A stretch of 64,000 nucleotides of DNA from a virus. The translations under genes were made by a program, and so were the position numbers. How positions within the stretch are numbered: position 1 is the first letter of the stretch; every line of letters starts with the position of its first letter. Where the stretch lies: positions 1 to 64,000 of the IMG/VR virus record IMGVR_UViG_3300012920_009134; one strand, written 5' to 3'. Of this stretch, positions 39,262 to 46,271 are shown piece after piece. Below the pieces are notes generated by a model. It saw nothing but the letters and a program-made list of their open reading frames with translations. It made no database searches and was not told the origin of the DNA.

Positions 39262-40279
39262 CTTTTTGCTTAGAGAAATGACACACCTTAGATATTTTAT
39301 CCCGATTGTTGAAGAGGGTAATGCAAGAGGTGTTAAATCTAACTTCTATATCACGCATTCTGGAAAGTATAACTGCCCAACAATCCACCGTGATTTTCTT
39401 AACAAAATCAAAAAAAAATATAACATCGGAACTCTTGAAGAGTATGATCTAGAGTCTATCGAGGGATTTTGGTTTGCAAACGAATCATCTGGTTTAGATA
39501 TAACAAAAAAAGTTGCAACGCAAAAAAGCGCGAAAGTAATCATCACAACATATCAAACAGATTTTACACAGTGCTATCCCAAATATTCAGCAATAGCAGA
39601 TTACATTATGATGCCAAGTGAGAAAGTTGCTCAGTACTATAACCTTGAAGGTGAAAAAAATATTTATGTTGGTATACCAAAGTATGATATAGAAATTGAC
39701 TCAAGTAAGGTGTTGGAAAAGTATGGACTTGATCTCAACAGAAAGAAAGTTCTACTTATGTGGCCAAAGTCAAGAGATCTGGCAAAGTTTCCTATTGATA
39801 TAATAAGTAACTTCCAACAGTTAGGGTGGCAAGTTTTAGTAAAGGCAAGAGGAAAGGATCCAATATCTAAAAATACGGCAAACTACTTATTGTCTGGTGG
39901 ACATAAGTTTTTTTACGATGGTTGGTTTCCACACACTTCGCAAGAACTTTTGGAAGTGAGTGATTTAGTCGTAAACTGTGGATCTACAACGATTGAAGAA
40001 TGTGTTATGCACGAAGTTCCTTTAATCAATTTCGATATAAAACCGGAAGTACGTCATGGCAAAAAACAAAAACACAGAGTGACTCATGATTATTTGTACA
40101 ACTATAAATTCTGTATAAACATTCCATCGCTTAATAAAAACTTTAACACCGCAATGTTAAACGCCATGATTCAATCGCTACTACAGAAAGATCTAAAATC
40201 AGAGTTTAAAAAGTGTAAGCAAGAATGGTTGTATGATCATAAAAATACTTGTAAAAACTTATTAGATATGATACTATAG
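39251..40279 (+). CDS. GT-B fold protein, glycerophosphotransferase/epimerase-like
   Basis: I start at ATG 39251 (MTFNFLLREMTHLRYF), near the previous stop. The 342-residue protein has a GT-B C-terminal half: NIYVGIPKYD, KKVLLMWPKSRDL, GWQVLVKARGKDP, and LLEVSDLVVNCGSTTIEECVMHEVPLINFD. The last is a donor-site segment like those of TagB/TagF CDP-glycerol transferases and UDP-GlcNAc 2-epimerases. The sequence does not settle which. If it were a 2-epimerase it could supply ManNAc to the NeuB-like enzyme encoded two genes downstream; a transferase role is more likely. Confidence 0.6.
   Translation: MTFNFLLREMTHLRYFIPIVEEGNARGVKSNFYITHSGKYNCPTIHRDFLNKIKKKYNIGTLEEYDLESIEGFWFANESSGLDITKKVATQKSAKVIITTYQTDFTQCYPKYSAIADYIMMPSEKVAQYYNLEGEKNIYVGIPKYDIEIDSSKVLEKYGLDLNRKKVLLMWPKSRDLAKFPIDIISNFQQLGWQVLVKARGKDPISKNTANYLLSGGHKFFYDGWFPHTSQELLEVSDLVVNCGSTTIEECVMHEVPLINFDIKPEVRHGKKQKHRVTHDYLYNYKFCINIPSLNKNFNTAMLNAMIQSLLQKDLKSEFKKCKQEWLYDHKNTCKNLLDMIL
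40249..40277 (+). promoter_or_regulatory. Possible promoter with start at the neuA ATG
   Basis: TTGTAA (40249-40254), a 17-base spacer and TACTAT (40272-40277) with the extended element TGA just before it. The -10 ends six bases before the ATG at 40284, and no Shine-Dalgarno is seen. This resembles the arrangement before the genes at 1386 and 3560. Confidence 0.4.
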
Positions 40280-40283
40280 TGGC

Positions 40284-40835
40284 ATGAAAGTTGTTGCTAT
40301 TATACCTGCTCGTGGTGGTTCTAAAAGACTTCCAAGAAAAAATATATATCCTATCTGGGGAAAACCAATGCTCTATTGGTCTGTCTTGGCAGCAAAGCAA
40401 AGTAGATACATTGATGAAGTGTGGGTAACCACAGAAGATAAAGAAATAAAGAAAGTTGCTCTAGAATGCGGTGCCCGAGTTCACGATAGGGATCCGATAC
40501 TGTCTGGTGACAAGGTATATAAGATGGAAGCAATAAGAAGTTGTTTCGGTGATATTGATAACGGAGAGGATATAGTTATTTCATTACAGGCAAACTCTCC
40601 CGAAATGACCGGCGAAATACTTGACAGTGCCATTGATTCTTTTATACAAAACGATAGACACGAGTTATTGAGCGTTTCGCCAAACCTTATGCAGAATGCT
40701 GCTTTCAGAATTATGAAATCTTGGTATGTCTTTCAGAAAGATCTAAGTACCAAGTGCGGTGTGTTTGTTTGTGATATACACGACGTTCATACAAAGGAGG
40801 ATATTGAGATGATAGAAGAGAGGACCAACCGATGA
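40284..40835 (+). CDS. neuA: CMP-nonulosonate cytidylyltransferase-like (NeuA family)
   Basis: A 183-residue protein with the NeuA/KdsB-type start VVAIIPARGGSKRLPRKNIYPIWGKPML, the CTP-binding loop. IDEVWVTTEDKEI, GARVHDRDPILSGD and IVISLQANSPEMTGEILDSAI follow, the last equal to the family LQPTSP segment with A-N for P-T. It should activate a nonulosonic acid (sialic, legionaminic or pseudaminic type) as CMP-sugar. It is shorter than NeuA (about 220-230), lacking part of the C-terminal dimer region. It overlaps a NeuB-like gene by four bases, which supports the call. Confidence 0.8.
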   Translation: MKVVAIIPARGGSKRLPRKNIYPIWGKPMLYWSVLAAKQSRYIDEVWVTTEDKEIKKVALECGARVHDRDPILSGDKVYKMEAIRSCFGDIDNGEDIVISLQANSPEMTGEILDSAIDSFIQNDRHELLSVSPNLMQNAAFRIMKSWYVFQKDLSTKCGVFVCDIHDVHTKEDIEMIEERTNR

Positions 40836-41545
40836 AGATTATTGTAGATCTTTGTAACCAACATTTTGGAAGTCTAGAAGAGTTAAAAAGAATGTCTTTG
40901 AATGCTTTTCTTTCTGGCGCTGATGCTGTAAAAATTCAACTTTTAGATTCTGAAAAACTATTAGGCACAACAGAAAAAAAGTATAGAGATATTTGCTTTC
41001 AAGATGCTTACGAGTTGTCAAAATATTGTGATGACATTGGCATTGAGTTTATGGCATCTGTATTCGATGCAGAGAGATTTGAGTGGTTGGAAGATCTTGG
41101 AGTTCAAATGCACAAGATAGCTAGCAGAACATCAAGGCGCGATAAGGCACTGTCCGAACTTATACTTTCAGATGGAAAACCCACAATCATATCAACAGGT
41201 ATGCATGATTTTGCAGAGTTTCCATTTGGACACTCTGATCAGATTGAATATTTGTTCTGTGTATCCAAATATCCTACATATCTAGATGATGAAAAACTAG
41301 CAAAAATGCCGCATTTTAAGCGCCCTGGTTACTCTGGGTACAGTGACCATACGATTGGCATCGCGGCAGCGTTACGCGCCCATTCTCGCGGCGCTACGAT
41401 ACTAGAAAAGCATTTTTCTAATAACCTTGGTGCCCAAACAAGACTGGAAGGCGGGCACATAGGGTCTTTTGATCAGGACTCATTAAGAAACTTTGTTAAT
41501 ATCGTAAAACAATTTGAGATTATGGAGAAGAAAAGTGAGTATTAG
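40832..41545 (+). CDS. neuB: Nonulosonate synthase-like protein (NeuB family), SAF domain missing
   Basis: A 237-residue TIM-barrel protein of the NeuB type, which joins phosphoenolpyruvate to an N-acetylhexosamine. IIVDLCNQHFGSLEEL, SGADAVKIQLLDSEKL, IEFMASVFDAERFEWLEDLG, HKIASRTSRRDKALSELI, KPTIISTGM, YPTYLDDEKLAKMP, GYSDHTIGIAAAL and GATILEKHFS match the barrel in order. Typical NeuB is about 340 residues; the C-terminal antifreeze-like SAF domain that covers the neighbouring active site is absent, and the N-terminal strand region is shortened. Shorter phage forms may have lost it or use a different substrate. Next to neuA it suggests a CMP-nonulosonate branch. Confidence 0.8.
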   Translation: MKIIVDLCNQHFGSLEELKRMSLNAFLSGADAVKIQLLDSEKLLGTTEKKYRDICFQDAYELSKYCDDIGIEFMASVFDAERFEWLEDLGVQMHKIASRTSRRDKALSELILSDGKPTIISTGMHDFAEFPFGHSDQIEYLFCVSKYPTYLDDEKLAKMPHFKRPGYSGYSDHTIGIAAALRAHSRGATILEKHFSNNLGAQTRLEGGHIGSFDQDSLRNFVNIVKQFEIMEKKSEY

Positions 41546-42161
41546 GAATCCTGATGTATCGGTCATCATCACAAACTATAACTACGAAAAGTATATTGCT
41601 CGCGCTGTCAGGAGTTGTTTGAACCAATCTCATGTTAATCATGAAGTTATAGTTGTTGATGATTGTAGCACCGACGATTCTGTAAAGACCTTAAATCCAT
41701 TCAAGGAACAGGTTAAAATTATTTCTACTGGGACTAATGGTGGCGTTGCTGTTGCTGCAAATATGGGAGTTAGAGAAGCGAGAGGTCAGTTTTTTATTCG
41801 TGTTGATGCAGACGATTACGTTAACTCTGATATGTGTTATATGATGAAAACATACCTTGAGGCAAATCACGATGCCTTTTGTGTGTCATGTGATTATCTT
41901 ATGGTAGATAACTTTGAAAACACACTAGAAAGGAAGTATGCAGAAGTAGAAAATATATCATGCGGCATCATGTACCGAAGAGATCCTTTCCTCGCAGTTG
42001 GCGGGTACAACAACAAAATGAGACACAGAGAGGAAGAGGAACTTCGAAAAAGATTGGGACAAGACTATAAAATACATCATTTGAAGATTCCGTTTTATAG
42101 ATATAGGATGCATAACACAAACAAAACAAAAGAACCAGAATACAAAACGTGGGAGATATGA
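41535..42161 (+). CDS. Glycosyltransferase family 2
   Basis: Start at GTG 41535, seven bases after GGAG, inside the end of neuB. The 208-residue GT-A enzyme has VSVIITNYNYEKYIARAVRSCL, VIVVDDCSTDDS and FFIRVDADDYVN with the DxD-type metal site; FLAVGGYNNKMRHREEEELRKRL is the acceptor-side segment with catalytic acids. It ends LKIPFYRYRMHNTNKT. It may be the transferase that uses one of the sugars made nearby. Overlap of 11 bases with neuB. Confidence 0.85.
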   Translation: MSIRNPDVSVIITNYNYEKYIARAVRSCLNQSHVNHEVIVVDDCSTDDSVKTLNPFKEQVKIISTGTNGGVAVAANMGVREARGQFFIRVDADDYVNSDMCYMMKTYLEANHDAFCVSCDYLMVDNFENTLERKYAEVENISCGIMYRRDPFLAVGGYNNKMRHREEEELRKRLGQDYKIHHLKIPFYRYRMHNTNKTKEPEYKTWEI

Positions 42162-42164
42162 AAG

Positions 42165-42851
42165 ATGAGTAAAAAGATTTTTATTACAGGGTGTGCAAAA
42201 TCAGGCACCACATTGTTACTGAGAATGTGTTATGCATTCAAGGACACGGAAGTTTTATACAGAGAGGGGTTTGACGGACACGAACTACCATTCAATGATT
42301 TCGTTGATCATAAAAGTGAAAACAAGTTTATTATTGGAAAGAGACACCCACCAGCACTTTTGAGTAACGTGTTGATTCCTGAATTCGCTGAACAGGCAGC
42401 AACCGTTATTTCACAAGACATTGCGATTATAAATGTTGTTAGGGATGGACGAGATGTAGTGCTCTCTGATGGCAACTATGTAAAACCAAGAAGATGGATC
42501 GATACTGTGAAACAGAGAGATAAAGAAGTGTTCGGTGCTTTGATCGATTTAGAAGTCAGGTATGAAGATTTAGTTAGAAATCCAGAGAAGATTCAAAAAC
42601 AAATGGAAGAGTTGTTTGGATTGGAGTCGGAACATAGTTTTGCAAAATATCCAGAGTACGTAGAAGATTGGGTCTACGAGTGGAATGTTTCTGTATTGGG
42701 TCGTGCAGGCAAGGGAAATGATTCTGATTATGGTAAACGAAAGTTGAGTGACAAAGGTGTTGGCAAAGACCCAGAAGCATATAAGGACATATGTTCAGAA
42801 CTGGAACTTCCTGAGTTTGAAAAATGTTTGAAGGAGTTGAGATACATATGA
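42165..42851 (+). CDS. PAPS-dependent sulfotransferase family
   Basis: A 228-residue protein. IFITGCAKSGTTLLLRM is the 5'-phosphosulfate-binding loop (K-S-G-T-T) and INVVRDGRDVVLS near residue 98 is the 3'-phosphate-binding motif (R-D-G-R-D). VRYEDLVRNPEKIQKQMEELFGL is the usual closing helix. It should transfer sulfate from PAPS to a hydroxyl or amine on a glycan. The APS kinase and HxGH nucleotidyltransferase genes two to four genes downstream could supply PAPS. Start codon follows GGGAGATATGAAAG. Confidence 0.85.
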   Translation: MSKKIFITGCAKSGTTLLLRMCYAFKDTEVLYREGFDGHELPFNDFVDHKSENKFIIGKRHPPALLSNVLIPEFAEQAATVISQDIAIINVVRDGRDVVLSDGNYVKPRRWIDTVKQRDKEVFGALIDLEVRYEDLVRNPEKIQKQMEELFGLESEHSFAKYPEYVEDWVYEWNVSVLGRAGKGNDSDYGKRKLSDKGVGKDPEAYKDICSELELPEFEKCLKELRYI

Positions 42852-43717
42852 GAGCATTGGTTACAGGTCATGAAGGATACATTGGCGGTAATTTTGTAAA
42901 AGAATGGGTGAAGAGAGGTCATGAGTATCTTGGATATGATATGAAGAATAATCATGAGTTTGATCTCTCAAAAAGAATAAAAGAACTTTACATTAATCAC
43001 AAAAACAAACCTATTGATGTTGTGATACATTTTGCTGCTATACCGAGAGTTGCTTTTAGTGTAGAACAACCAGTTTATGTTATGAATAACAATATAAACT
43101 CGACAACTAGAGTGTTGAATTGGGCAAAAAAAGAAAATATCCCAGTTGTTTATAGTTCGTCTTCTTCTGTTGTCGGTAACGGAACTGGTCCCGCTAGTCC
43201 ATACGCGCTGTCTAAGTATGTTGGAGAAATGGAGACCATACTGTATAATCAGTTATATGGTCTTAAGACTGTAGCGTTGAGATATTTTAATGTCTATTCT
43301 TACGACCAACAGGCAGACAGTGAGTATGCCACTGTTGTATGCAATTGGAAAAAGTTCATTACAGAGGGTCGGACTCCTTTTATTACCGGTGATGGAGAGC
43401 AGAGGAGAGACATGACTCATGTTGACGATATCGTTTCAGCAAATATTTTCTGCGCAGAGAACATTGATAATGATGAACTTTGGGGGCACTGGTATGATAT
43501 TGGATCTGGTGAAAACATTTCTTTAAATGAATTGAAAGAAATTGTGTTACAATATTTCCCAGAGCAAAGATTTGACTATATAGACCCCAGACCAGGAGAT
43601 GTAATGTATACTGAGGCAGATTTGTCTAAGTTCAAAGCACATGGGTGGGAAAGCAAGGTACGACTTCAAGAAGGTCTAAATCTTGTTTATAAGACATTAA
43701 AAGAGGAGTTGGGATAA
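42848..43717 (+). CDS. NAD-dependent sugar epimerase/dehydratase (extended SDR)
   Basis: I use ATG 42848, four bases before the end of the sulfotransferase gene; 289 residues. ALVTGHEGYIGGNFVKEWV is the NAD-binding GxxGxxG loop, VVIHFAAIPRV the next strand, VVYSSSSSVVGNG the Ser position, and SPYALSKYVGEMETIL holds the catalytic YxxxK. TPFITGDGEQRRDMTHVDDIV is typical of UDP-glucose 4-epimerase relatives. It should convert a nucleotide sugar, perhaps UDP-hexose or UDP-hexuronate. It overlaps the UDP-sugar dehydrogenase-like gene by one base, suggesting consecutive steps. Confidence 0.85.
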   Translation: MRALVTGHEGYIGGNFVKEWVKRGHEYLGYDMKNNHEFDLSKRIKELYINHKNKPIDVVIHFAAIPRVAFSVEQPVYVMNNNINSTTRVLNWAKKENIPVVYSSSSSVVGNGTGPASPYALSKYVGEMETILYNQLYGLKTVALRYFNVYSYDQQADSEYATVVCNWKKFITEGRTPFITGDGEQRRDMTHVDDIVSANIFCAENIDNDELWGHWYDIGSGENISLNELKEIVLQYFPEQRFDYIDPRPGDVMYTEADLSKFKAHGWESKVRLQEGLNLVYKTLKEELG

Positions 43718-44583
43718 TGAAGTTAGGTATTATTGGAAATGGTTTTGTTGGTAACGCAATTGCACATGCTTTTATTCCATGCATGGAGGTAAAGATATAT
43801 GACAAAAATCCAGATAAGTGCTTTAACGAACTTGCTGATGTTGTTAATGATTCAGATGTGGTGTTCATATCGGTTCCAACCCCAATGACTCAAGAGGGGT
43901 TGATAGACTTGTCGATTGTACATGGCGTCTTTGAGGAAATCGAGTCTGTCAAGACTAATGAATCTAGACCTATTTTTGTTTTAAAATCAACAGTTGTACC
44001 AGGTACTACGAGAAAAATAAAACAAAAACATCCCAATTTGCAGATCGTTTTTAATCCTGAGTTTTTGACAGAGCGACATGCTCGATTCGACTTTTTGAAT
44101 CAAAGCAGGATTGTTCTTGGTTTTGAGGAGGATCTTCAACCTGGACAAAGAAATCTTACAGTTGATAAGGTTAAGAAACTGTATGATCTTAGGTTTTCTG
44201 GAAACAACTTTATTACAACAAATTACGAGACGGCAGAAATGATTAAGTATTTTAATAACCTCTTTTTTGCGGTAAAGGTATCTTTTATGAACGAAATGAA
44301 GTTAGTTGCAGACAAACTTGAAACAGTAAACTGGGACAAGGCGGTAAGGGGTTTTGTTTCGGATGGGCGCGTGGGAGATTCGCATTTGCAAGTCCCTGGT
44401 CCAGATGGTAAGTGTGGTTTTGGTGGTTCGTGTTTCCCTAAAGATATAAACGCATTCATGACATTTGCTGATTCTATTGGATTAGATTTGGCAGTGTTGA
44501 AGGGTGCGTGGAAAACAAATCTAAATGTAAGACCAGAGAAAGACTGGGAAAATCTAAAAGGAAGGGCAATATCGGATGACTAA
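43717..44583 (+). CDS. UDP-glucose/GDP-mannose dehydrogenase family, C-terminally short
   Basis: A 288-residue protein. LGIIGNGFVGNAIAHAF is the NAD-binding loop; VVFISVPTPMT, FVLKSTVVPGTT, IVFNPEFLTERHARFDFL and MIKYFNNLFFAVKVSFMNEM follow; GKCGFGGSCFPKDINAF contains the catalytic cysteine. All dehydrogenase catalytic motifs are present, but the family is normally 390-430 residues, with a C-terminal UDP-binding Rossmann domain that is missing here. It may be active with an altered nucleotide site, or pair with the epimerase just upstream. It ends by overlapping the next start by eight bases. Confidence 0.8.
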   Translation: MKLGIIGNGFVGNAIAHAFIPCMEVKIYDKNPDKCFNELADVVNDSDVVFISVPTPMTQEGLIDLSIVHGVFEEIESVKTNESRPIFVLKSTVVPGTTRKIKQKHPNLQIVFNPEFLTERHARFDFLNQSRIVLGFEEDLQPGQRNLTVDKVKKLYDLRFSGNNFITTNYETAEMIKYFNNLFFAVKVSFMNEMKLVADKLETVNWDKAVRGFVSDGRVGDSHLQVPGPDGKCGFGGSCFPKDINAFMTFADSIGLDLAVLKGAWKTNLNVRPEKDWENLKGRAISDD

Positions 44584-44974
44584 AAGAGCAATGTTTATTG
44601 GTAGATGGCAACCATTTCATAATGGCCATAAGTGGTTGATTAACCAAAAACTAGGAGAAGGCAAACCAATCTTGATCGCGGTTAGGGATATCCCACCAGA
44701 TGAAAAGAATCCGTTTACGACGGAGCAAACTGTAGAAATGATACAAAAGGTATACAGTGAACAAGATGTGGAGGTAGTTTGTATCCCAGACATTGAAAGT
44801 GTTAACTGGGGTCGTGGCGTTGGGTATGGACTTAACGAGCACGTACCACCACAGAACATTGGATTCATTTCGGCAACAGGAATCAGAAACAACATCAAGG
44901 ATGGTGTGGATTCTTGGCGAGAAAACGTAGATCCGTCCATCCAAGAGATGGTCGTAAGGTATTTAGGAGAATAA
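44576..44974 (+). CDS. Small HxGH nucleotidyltransferase, candidate sulfate adenylyltransferase
   Basis: A 132-residue protein of the HxGH nucleotidyltransferase superfamily. AMFIGRWQPFHNGHKWLI has HNGH at 15-18; ILIAVRD, NPFTTEQTVEMIQKVY, VVCIPDIESVNWGRGVGY and GFISATGIRNNI (ISxTxIR-like) complete the fold. It resembles NMN adenylyltransferase and phosphopantetheine adenylyltransferase in layout. Its neighbours are APS kinase, one base away, and a sulfotransferase three genes up. ATP sulfurylase, which makes APS, is a larger HxGH enzyme, so this may be a minimal version. NMN or glycerol phosphate activation is the main alternative. Confidence 0.65.
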   Translation: MTKRAMFIGRWQPFHNGHKWLINQKLGEGKPILIAVRDIPPDEKNPFTTEQTVEMIQKVYSEQDVEVVCIPDIESVNWGRGVGYGLNEHVPPQNIGFISATGIRNNIKDGVDSWRENVDPSIQEMVVRYLGE

Positions 44975-44975
44975 A

Positions 44976-45518
44976 GTGAGCGGTATTTTTATACAAATGA
45001 CAGGAATGAGCGGTGCTGGTAAGTCTACTATGACTTTTCTTGCACAAACCAGACTCAGAGAAATGGGTCACAATGTAGAGGTGATTGATGGTGATGAGTA
45101 TAGGGAAGGATTATGTAAGGATTTGGGATTTTCAAAAGAAGACAGGAATACGAATATTAGGAGATTGTCTTTCGTTGGGAAGGTGTTGTCTAGAAATGAT
45201 GTGGTGTGTATAATGTCCGCTATAAATCCATACGACAGCGTCAGGAGAGAAGTTCAAGCAAACAATCCCTTGTCCAAAATAGTGTATGTTAAGTGTGAAA
45301 TAGACACACTGATAGATAGAGATCCAAAAGGACTATATCGAAGAGCACTTTTGCCAAAGGGTGATCCTGACCACATTCCAAATTTTACAGGTATTTCGGA
45401 TCCTTTCGAGGTTCCAAAGAATGCAGACTTGGTTATTGATACAGAAAAGCAAACTGTAGATAAATCAGTTGATGTGTTGGTGGATTTTATATTAAAAAAC
45501 TTAGGAGAAAAAAAATGA
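44976..45518 (+). CDS. cysC: Adenylylsulfate (APS) kinase
   Basis: Starts at GTG 44976 after TAGGAGA; 180 residues, normal for CysC. MTGMSGAGKSTMTFLA is the P-loop. VEVIDGDEYREGLCKDLGF, SKEDRNTNIRRLSFVGK and CIMSAINPYDSVRREVQ match the APS-binding signature closely, and the arginine and asparagine positions of DRxxNIRR are kept. It phosphorylates APS to PAPS, the sulfate donor for the sulfotransferase at 42165. APS kinase has been seen in phages, but its role is seldom clear; here the linked sulfotransferase gives it a use. Confidence 0.9.
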   Translation: MSGIFIQMTGMSGAGKSTMTFLAQTRLREMGHNVEVIDGDEYREGLCKDLGFSKEDRNTNIRRLSFVGKVLSRNDVVCIMSAINPYDSVRREVQANNPLSKIVYVKCEIDTLIDRDPKGLYRRALLPKGDPDHIPNFTGISDPFEVPKNADLVIDTEKQTVDKSVDVLVDFILKNLGEKK

Positions 45519-45715
45519 AATTATCAAATCAAGCATTGGGTGCTATTATGTTGGCGTTGCAAAACTCTTTAATGAAACAGACAGATATTGTTCCAGTGTT
45601 GAGAGATTTTGATTTAATGTTGGGGGAAAATGAGGAGATTATTGTTCTTAATCCGCCAACCTTAGATGCTAGTGATATGCCCGTTGAAAATAAAAACACA
45701 GTTGGGAGCGACTAG
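45515..45715 (+). CDS. Small conserved phage protein, 66 aa
   Basis: Overlaps the APS kinase stop by four bases, with TTAGGAG upstream. MKLSNQALGAIMLALQNSLMKQTDIVPVLRDF, followed by EEIIVLNPPTLD, is a pattern I recall from many marine T4-like phages. Helical N-terminus, short strand and disordered end. Function unknown. Its position marks the return from cargo genes to conserved phage genes. Confidence 0.65.
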   Translation: MKLSNQALGAIMLALQNSLMKQTDIVPVLRDFDLMLGENEEIIVLNPPTLDASDMPVENKNTVGSD

Positions 45716-45969
45716 TGCCAATTTATCAATATCTTTGTTTAGATTGCAAAAAATCTTTTAACGCATTTCACTCTATGAACAAAGAATATGAGGGTACTTG
45801 CGGGTTTTGTGAATCTGGCAATGTTGAAAAGGTCATATCAGACATTTCAGGTATTGTAAGTGAAGATAGGTTTGAGACAAAAGCGGGTGATCTAGTAAAA
45901 TCTCACATTGAAGAGGCAAAACAGGACATTAGAAAACAAAAGAAAGAAATGAAAAGAGGGTTCGAATGA
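45715..45969 (+). CDS. FmdB-type zinc-ribbon protein
   Basis: Starts at GTG 45715, overlapping the previous TAG. The 84-residue protein opens PIYQYLCLDC, the FmdB-type start, with zinc pairs C8/C11 and C29/C32 (CGFC). The C-terminal half is a charged helix (DLVKSHIEEAKQDIRKQKKEMKRGFE). It may regulate transcription or act as an adaptor; small zinc ribbons of this type are common near late genes of marine T4-like phages. Confidence 0.7.
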   Translation: MPIYQYLCLDCKKSFNAFHSMNKEYEGTCGFCESGNVEKVISDISGIVSEDRFETKAGDLVKSHIEEAKQDIRKQKKEMKRGFE

Positions 45970-46271
45970 TATTGGAAATACTTTTAGTTGTATTTGCTAT
46001 TTTAATTTTATTTTTAGGATTTTATTCTGTCAGACTTGCTAGAAGGTTGTTTGTTGTTGGCACCAATCTTGAAGCAGTATACAATATTATATACGCTTTT
46101 CGTGCACATGTTGAACAGATCCACGAATCAGAAATGTTTTATGGGGACATGACGCTTAAATCGTTGATAGATCATTCTAAAGAAGTGTTAGATGAACTCG
46201 ATAAATATGAAGATTTAATGCAAATCGTAGAATCAGAACAGGTTGGAGAGGATGCCGAAGAAGAAGAATAA
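45966..46271 (+). CDS. Membrane-anchored helical protein, 101 aa
   Basis: The N-terminus is one hydrophobic span (ILEILLVVFAILILFLGFYSV, residues 2-23), followed by a basic turn (RLARRLF) and a long helix (LEAVYNIIYAFRAHVEQIH; HSKEVLDELDKYEDLMQIVES) ending in acidic residues. It overlaps its neighbours by 4 and 20 bases. No family is recognised with confidence; similar membrane-anchored coiled-coil proteins precede gp55 in relatives I remember. Confidence 0.55.
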   Translation: MILEILLVVFAILILFLGFYSVRLARRLFVVGTNLEAVYNIIYAFRAHVEQIHESEMFYGDMTLKSLIDHSKEVLDELDKYEDLMQIVESEQVGEDAEEEE

